Below, in pieces: positions 59,573-64,000 of a stretch of 64,000 nucleotides of DNA. Below the pieces are notes generated by a model that was not told where the DNA came from, did not search any database, and saw nothing but the letters and a program-made list of their open reading frames with translations. Each line of letters opens with the position of its first letter. The first letter of the stretch is position 1. Origin of the DNA: an uncultured Fibrobacter sp. (GTDB lineage: Bacteria > Fibrobacterota > Fibrobacteria > Fibrobacterales > Fibrobacteraceae); NCBI GenBank assembly GCA_946186895.1, contig CAMHOW010000007.1:1-64000 (forward strand). The letters are read 5' to 3'. The translations under genes and the position numbers were made by a program.

Positions 59573-59630
59573 ATGTCGGAATAATGTCGGATTAATGTCG
59601 GATAAGATGTCCATGAAAATGTCGGATAAA
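59573..59630 (+). repeat. ATGTCGGA(T/A) repeats across the fic start
   Basis: ATGTCGGA-type units begin at 59573, 59584, 59595, 59607 and 59619 with spacings 11, 11, 12, 12. The first two read ATG TCG GA[AT] TAA, i.e. three-codon mini-frames; the third opens the fic frame. Unit-number change by an 11-bp unit would shift frame or start. Confidence 0.75.
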
Positions 59631-60635
59631 TATGAGCCGCCCTTTACGCTCAACACGGCGATAGTCATCCTTGCAGCAGAGATTGCGGCCAAGGTCGAAC
59701 GGTTTGCCATCCGGTTGGAACAGCCGGATAGTCTGCGCCTGCGCAGGGTCAACCAGATTCAAAGCATCCACAGTTCCCTGGCGATAGAAGGTAACATGCT
59801 TTCTGAAGACCAGGTGTCCGACATCATCGAAGGCAAGCGGGTTGCCGCCCCTGCACGCGAAATCCTAGAAGTAAAAAACGCCCTGCGGACCTACGAACTG
59901 TACCCCTCACTAAACGCATTTTCTGAAAAGGACTTGCTCAAGGCCCATGCCGTAATGATGCAGGGAATGATTCCCGACGCGGGCAAATACAGGAATTGCA
60001 ATGAAGGCGTATTTAAAGGGAAAAAGTGCGTCCATTTCGCTCCGCCACCGAAAATGGTGCCCATCCTGATGAAGAACCTCTTTTCTTGGCTAAAGAGGAG
60101 CAAGATGCATTGGCTGATTCGGTCCTGCATCTTTCATTATGAATTTGAGTTCATCCACCCGTTCCGGGATGGCAACGGACGAATGGGCCGCCTGTGGCAA
60201 TCCCTTATTCTAGGCAAGTGGAACCCCGTCTTTGCGCACCTGCCTGTCGAGAATCTGGTCTACGCCAACCAACAGGAATACTACAACGCAATTAACGCAT
60301 CAAGCACGGCCAGCGACTGCAGTATTTTTGTCGAATTCATGCTGGACAAGATTCTGGGAGCACTAAAGGATGTTCAGAATGTTGAAGTCGAGACGCCAGT
60401 TGCAGAAACCATCCACTTGACCGCCCGTCAAGAAAAGATTATCGCAGCGCTGAAAAAGAACAACTTCCTTACCGAAAAGGAATTGGCAGAAAAGTTTGCC
60501 GTCACCCCAAGGACGATTGAACGTGATCTAGCGAAGTTGCAGCAGTACGGAACGCTTGAACGAGTCGGTTCAAAAAGAGACGGTCGCTGGATTGTCAAAA
60601 AAATAGAATCTAGTTGCCAAGGACACCCGCGATGA
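59595..60635 (+). CDS. Fic-domain protein with N-terminal inhibitory motif and C-terminal HTH
   Basis: 346 residues from ATG 59595, chosen because it begins the MSDKMSMKMSDKYEPPF repeat frame; ATG 59607 or 59619 are possible. Fic motif HPFRDGNGRMGRL at ~205-217 transfers AMP (or similar) to a hydroxyl on target proteins. The class II inhibitory motif SSLAIEGN at ~65-72 keeps the enzyme inactive until relieved. C-terminal winged helix (EKELAEKFAVTPRTIERDLAKLQQYG) suggests autoregulation or DNA binding. Repeats at the start and a duplicated small gene on each side suggest recent rearrangement. Possibly toxin or defence effector. Confidence 0.85.
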   Translation: MSDKMSMKMSDKYEPPFTLNTAIVILAAEIAAKVERFAIRLEQPDSLRLRRVNQIQSIHSSLAIEGNMLSEDQVSDIIEGKRVAAPAREILEVKNALRTYELYPSLNAFSEKDLLKAHAVMMQGMIPDAGKYRNCNEGVFKGKKCVHFAPPPKMVPILMKNLFSWLKRSKMHWLIRSCIFHYEFEFIHPFRDGNGRMGRLWQSLILGKWNPVFAHLPVENLVYANQQEYYNAINASSTASDCSIFVEFMLDKILGALKDVQNVEVETPVAETIHLTARQEKIIAALKKNNFLTEKELAEKFAVTPRTIERDLAKLQQYGTLERVGSKRDGRWIVKKIESSCQGHPR

Positions 60636-60738
60636 CTCAGAAACTCTGGAAAACCGAAACGACCTCAAGAAGGTCTGCGGCGTAGCCGTGGGAGCTCTCT
60701 TGGTGGTATTCGCTGGCGGGAAGCTGAGGAAGAAATAA
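60632..60738 (+). pseudogene. truncated copy of the zinc-ribbon membrane miniprotein
   Basis: ATGACTCAGAAACTCTGGAA matches the start of the 59344 gene, then ~79 bp (including both CxxC pairs) are missing. The reading frame hits TAG after 17 codons. In another frame the C-terminus NDLKKVCGVAVGALLVVFAG ... GKLRKK remains. Its ATG overlaps the fic stop (ATGA). A direct repeat therefore flanks fic. Confidence 0.85.
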
Positions 60739-60741
60739 AAT

Positions 60742-60775
60742 ACCATTTTGCCAACGTCGGCAAAATGGTTTGTTG
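60742..60775 (+). terminator. Rho-independent terminator after the fic unit
   Basis: ACCATTTTGCC (60742-60752), loop AACGTC, GGCAAAATGGT (60759-60769), then TTGTTGG. Perfect 11-bp stem; may also serve the minus strand gene ending at 60781. Confidence 0.75.
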
Positions 60776-60780
60776 GTTGT

Positions 60781-63700
60781 TTATGTCAGCGATTCCAGCA
60801 CAAGATACTTGCAGGGTTTCGGGTTGTACTTTTCTATATCCTTAGCCCATATTGGCACGTATTCCACTTCCGCTTCAGGGTTATCTAGGACATGATTATT
60901 CGGGATATACAAAATCAGATAGTTCTCATTCTGTTTTAGCGTTTTGTATTCGTTTTCAGAAATAAAGAACCGTATTCCCTTATCACTACTGGTTTTTACC
61001 TCTACAAATAGTTTCTTTGTCTCGCTAACGAGTTCAACATCATAGCCAACAGAGTCATCGCAATTCACATTATTCTCTTTGCGGAAAGATGCAGCCGAAC
61101 GCCAGTTCACAACATAAGCCTCTCCCGCAAAGAAATTTGTCACCGCGTCAATATTCTTCTCGCGCAGCCTGTTGACAATAAACAATTCCGCATCATCGCC
61201 CTTATCGCGATTTTCATCGGCATCTTCCGTCACAATTTTCCTGTTCCGGGTACCGACCTTGCCATGACGGGGTTGCACAACCCTGATTACCGGAGACTCC
61301 AATGGTTCGGCACCAGTCGTAACTTCTCCACCCCTAGATGTTATTTCTTTAATCTTTCTCGGGAGTTCTTTCAGCTCCTTTTCTTCGGGAGTTTGCGGCT
61401 CTTCCGGCTTATCGCTTTCAAGCCATTGCGAGAACTTCGCCTTAATAGAACTCTGCCTAAACATTAGCAGGTTACGGTTACTGCCTTCAGCCAAGAATCG
61501 GTAGACTTGTTCTTCGTCGGACATTTCCAGCAAGGCGCCCTTATTCTCTTTCTGGATTGCGCTCACCTCGTTTTCCAAATCCTGTTCCTGGAACGTTACC
61601 GGCAAGTTCTTCGCCTTCAGGAACTGCTCCACATAACCAGCCGCATCAAATTCAAACGAATTGTCACTGAGCCCCACGATTTCAGACTCAATCGCCCTCT
61701 GCAATTCATCCCGACGCTGGTTATACCTCGATTGTTCTTCGTCCGTAGACTGCTCCAGCGTTTTCCAAATCAGCAAATCGCAATATTTTTGCTTTATTTT
61801 AAACGCAAGCTCCAGCAACTTTGCATTCGCATGCACCAGCGAAAAGGCCATTCTAAACTGATTATTGAACGTCGACAAGTCCATTCCCAGCTTCTGCAGG
61901 ATTTTTCTTATGGTTTCCTTTTGACTGGGGGACTCTATCTTGTCGAAATCCAGCTTCTTGACTAGTTTTTCAAGTTCATCGTCAACGGCAATTTGTGCGG
62001 CGCTAAATTTCTGCAAGAGTTCTGTTGTCTCTGCAGTTTCTCCATACAATTCGAATTTTGCCGATTCGTATTGAGAGTCATCATTCAATTCCGCCTTAAG
62101 GATACTTTTCCTATACTCAGTCCTTCGGACAAACAAATCCGCATACTGCCGCAGGGTATGCTCATCCGTCAAGTTCAAGGCAGATGACAGCAACTGCATA
62201 AGAGCCTCGACAATCAAGACCTCGTTCTGGCTTTTGAATTCCTCATAAGGAACACCGCCTACATCGCCAACACATATAAACCATTTCTTGTTGCCCTCTT
62301 GGTCTTCAACCAAGCGGAAACCACCTGGAATAAGGATGGGTTCACCGTTATCAAAACTTACTGAAATTTGGTCTACAAGACAGATGCTCTTATAGAATTT
62401 CTTTAGCGTGCCCCTGTCGCCATCTGAATTTTTGCGGCGTCTTAAACAATAGATGTAAACCGCCCAGCACTTGATGTCATCTAGGAAAGCATCCCTAAAC
62501 CACACCTGCTTATTTTCATTTGGCACGACCTTGTATCGCTCCTGGAACGGTTCTACAAAGAACACATCTTTAACCGTGCTGGTATTCTTTCTGAGCTGCA
62601 AGTTTATCAAAGGGTCTCCCGCAAGATTTAGCACCTGCGTATTTGCGTAGAACACCTTTGAATGGGGCAACAAGGAACCGTCTTTGGTAAGAATTAACCC
62701 ATCAGACTTAAACTTCGTCCTCGCACTAGAATCCTGCGTTAGCAAAGAGCTCGCCGAGCCATCCGCTATCTCACCGTAAATTCGCTTCAAGATAGGCTTA
62801 GCCTGTTCATTCCCGGAGGTTTGCAGATTCAGCAACAACTGATAGAAATCTTGCGACTCTAGATCCTTGAGGCTCTCCTTCATTCCAAGAGTTATCAACA
62901 ATCCCCTTATAACGTCTAATTTCATTCCTGCTATAGAGGCTATATTCCTAAGCCATTTTTCTGAAATACAACCCGGATAATATTTAGGGAGCTCTGTTTC
63001 ACGATTTCCTATATAGAGGCATTGCGTTGTTGTAAACTTGCCATTTCCTATTTTTATCCATTTTATATCCTTAATTTCAGCACCAAAATAAGGAAAAAAC
63101 TTTTTTTGAATTTCCGAATAAAGATTCTCATCATTATTTATCCACTGAAAGAGAATCTCCGTATCCAAATTACTAAACGCATCTTTCCAATTTTCTTCTC
63201 CTCCATCAGAGAAACTGGGCGGGAACTGATGTATACCAGCATTATTCAATAGCCGCTTCAATGATTCTAGCTGAGAATCTTCAATATCAAAAAAACTTAA
63301 TGGCGCTATTTTATGATATACAGGCAAGGCTTTAAAAATTTGTGCCCCTAATTCATTCCCCATTTCCTCGCTCATATATAAAAGGGGAAGCTCTTGACTA
63401 CGTCCTGCAGCATCGGGAAGTCTGCTTATAATTTCTTTCACAAACTTATCCTCCGTAGAACCGCTATCTTTTTTTATCTTATCATAATTCGCTAATATCC
63501 ACTTTATATATAATCTAGTCGGTAAACTAACATTTCTCTTTAGGTATTTTGCAATTTCAAAATAATTATACGGGCGCAAAAAATCATTTTTAAAATGGAA
63601 TTGGAAACATTGATACCAGGTAGTTACGTTTGGGTATGCAACTTCGAGTTTATTTTTTACTATCTGTTTCAGGCAAGTGGCATATTCTCCATCCAAAATC

Positions 63701-64000
63701 GGAATCGGATCTCCAGCCAAATCGGGCAAAGCATCAGTAACATCGTCATCTTGAAAGAATATTTCGCCGTGTGCAAATTCGCCATTTTGTGTTTTCAAAA
63801 GATTCGGCCAGACAAGTGTAGTTTTCTTTTTACTTTGTTTTTTTGCATACTCTTCGCACCAAAAAACAAACGATTCGCAGTTTTCTTGTGCGGAACACCG
63901 TTTTTCCATGGCCTGAAGTAGGAGATATAGATTATTAAAATTGCCTTCTTTGGACAAATAAGTAGTTGTTACGCCTAATTCTTTCAGAAAATCGTTTTCC
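60781..64000 (-). CDS. large NO VEIN-like protein with C-terminal DUF3883 domain (5' part cut by window edge)
   Basis: At least 1073 residues; the frame is open through the window end (no credible start inside), so the N-terminus lies outside. The C-terminal ~120 residues carry the DUF3883/NOV_C pattern: DAELFIVNRLREKNIDAVTNF, VGYDVELVSETKKLFVEVKTS, IRFFISENEYKTLKQNENYLILYI, with EVKTS in a PD-(D/E)XK-like arrangement. In the NO VEIN family such proteins have an N-terminal HSP90-like ATPase, which would be off the edge here. The middle is long, charged and helical. Bacterial relatives occur in defence islands; the role here is unproven. Confidence 0.7.
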   Translation of the reverse strand, partial: ENDFLKELGVTTTYLSKEGNFNNLYLLLQAMEKRCSAQENCESFVFWCEEYAKKQSKKKTTLVWPNLLKTQNGEFAHGEIFFQDDDVTDALPDLAGDPIPILDGEYATCLKQIVKNKLEVAYPNVTTWYQCFQFHFKNDFLRPYNYFEIAKYLKRNVSLPTRLYIKWILANYDKIKKDSGSTEDKFVKEIISRLPDAAGRSQELPLLYMSEEMGNELGAQIFKALPVYHKIAPLSFFDIEDSQLESLKRLLNNAGIHQFPPSFSDGGEENWKDAFSNLDTEILFQWINNDENLYSEIQKKFFPYFGAEIKDIKWIKIGNGKFTTTQCLYIGNRETELPKYYPGCISEKWLRNIASIAGMKLDVIRGLLITLGMKESLKDLESQDFYQLLLNLQTSGNEQAKPILKRIYGEIADGSASSLLTQDSSARTKFKSDGLILTKDGSLLPHSKVFYANTQVLNLAGDPLINLQLRKNTSTVKDVFFVEPFQERYKVVPNENKQVWFRDAFLDDIKCWAVYIYCLRRRKNSDGDRGTLKKFYKSICLVDQISVSFDNGEPILIPGGFRLVEDQEGNKKWFICVGDVGGVPYEEFKSQNEVLIVEALMQLLSSALNLTDEHTLRQYADLFVRRTEYRKSILKAELNDDSQYESAKFELYGETAETTELLQKFSAAQIAVDDELEKLVKKLDFDKIESPSQKETIRKILQKLGMDLSTFNNQFRMAFSLVHANAKLLELAFKIKQKYCDLLIWKTLEQSTDEEQSRYNQRRDELQRAIESEIVGLSDNSFEFDAAGYVEQFLKAKNLPVTFQEQDLENEVSAIQKENKGALLEMSDEEQVYRFLAEGSNRNLLMFRQSSIKAKFSQWLESDKPEEPQTPEEKELKELPRKIKEITSRGGEVTTGAEPLESPVIRVVQPRHGKVGTRNRKIVTEDADENRDKGDDAELFIVNRLREKNIDAVTNFFAGEAYVVNWRSAASFRKENNVNCDDSVGYDVELVSETKKLFVEVKTSSDKGIRFFISENEYKTLKQNENYLILYIPNNHVLDNPEAEVEYVPIWAKDIEKYNPKPCKYLVLESLT

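Noticed and set aside
1-64000. tRNA, rRNA or complete insertion sequence
   Set aside because: No acceptor/anticodon cloverleaf or rRNA-like block was recognised and no transposase-like product was seen; a tRNAscan/ISfinder search was not possible here.

Overview
The window looks like chromosomal DNA of a Fibrobacter species or a close relative (Fibrobacterota). The evidence is a FISUMP (Fibrobacter succinogenes major paralogous domain) protein at 12299-13054, a TIGR02147-family regulator at 53809-54657, secreted plant-cell-wall hydrolases (GH5 at 8723-10501, GH74 at 20874-23489) with Fibrobacter-style C-terminal modules, and many secreted, TPR and lipoproteins. No rRNA, tRNA or CRISPR array was seen.

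Layout. 1-8.6 kb: purM (partial), a cNMP-binding protein, a ferric-siderophore/B12-type binding lipoprotein whose reading frame carries a palindromic repeat, an envelope protein, a NYN-like protein, TPR proteins and an LpoA-like TPR + periplasmic-binding protein. 8.7-15.2 kb: GH5 cellulase, tmk, a small repeat-containing secreted protein, a tandem array of structured repeats, the FISUMP protein, a DASS anion transporter and an RDD protein. 15.2-31.8 kb: a tandem AAA ATPase, secA, the GH74 enzyme, rubrerythrin, a TtcA-like protein, dnaN with a small membrane protein, a degenerate M23 protein, a HAD phosphatase, a Cys/His repeat protein and RNase G. 31.9-45.5 kb: pta, a very large EAL/response-regulator protein, 6-phosphofructokinase, a two-component pair, an outer-membrane protein, and a COG3014 / LpoB-like / PEGA group. 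45.8-57.2 kb: a PF09818 ATPase, a broken GNAT module, a flavodiiron protein, paired CAP-domain lipoproteins, an RsbW/STAS switch, an NSS transporter, a GIY-YIG protein, and a TIGR02147 regulator followed by two Cys-rich lipoproteins. 57.2-64 kb: an accessory island with an AlbA_2/ATPase regulator, an unusual cluster of 12-bp-period repeats, a zinc-ribbon membrane miniprotein, a Fic protein, a broken second copy of the miniprotein, and a large NO VEIN-like (DUF3883) protein running off the right edge.

How it fits together. Much of the window is housekeeping (purine and dTMP metabolism, Sec export, replication clamp, RNA decay, acetate and glycolytic enzymes) mixed with surface, envelope and polysaccharide-degradation functions. 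Two themes stand out. First, dispersed palindromic and tandem repeats lie between genes and, in two cases, inside coding sequences in frame. Second, the right-hand island combines a variable-looking repeat region with Fic, ATPase-regulator and NO VEIN-like genes, and is the best candidate for an undescribed (possibly defence) system. All function statements rest on reading the translated sequences by eye; no database search was run.
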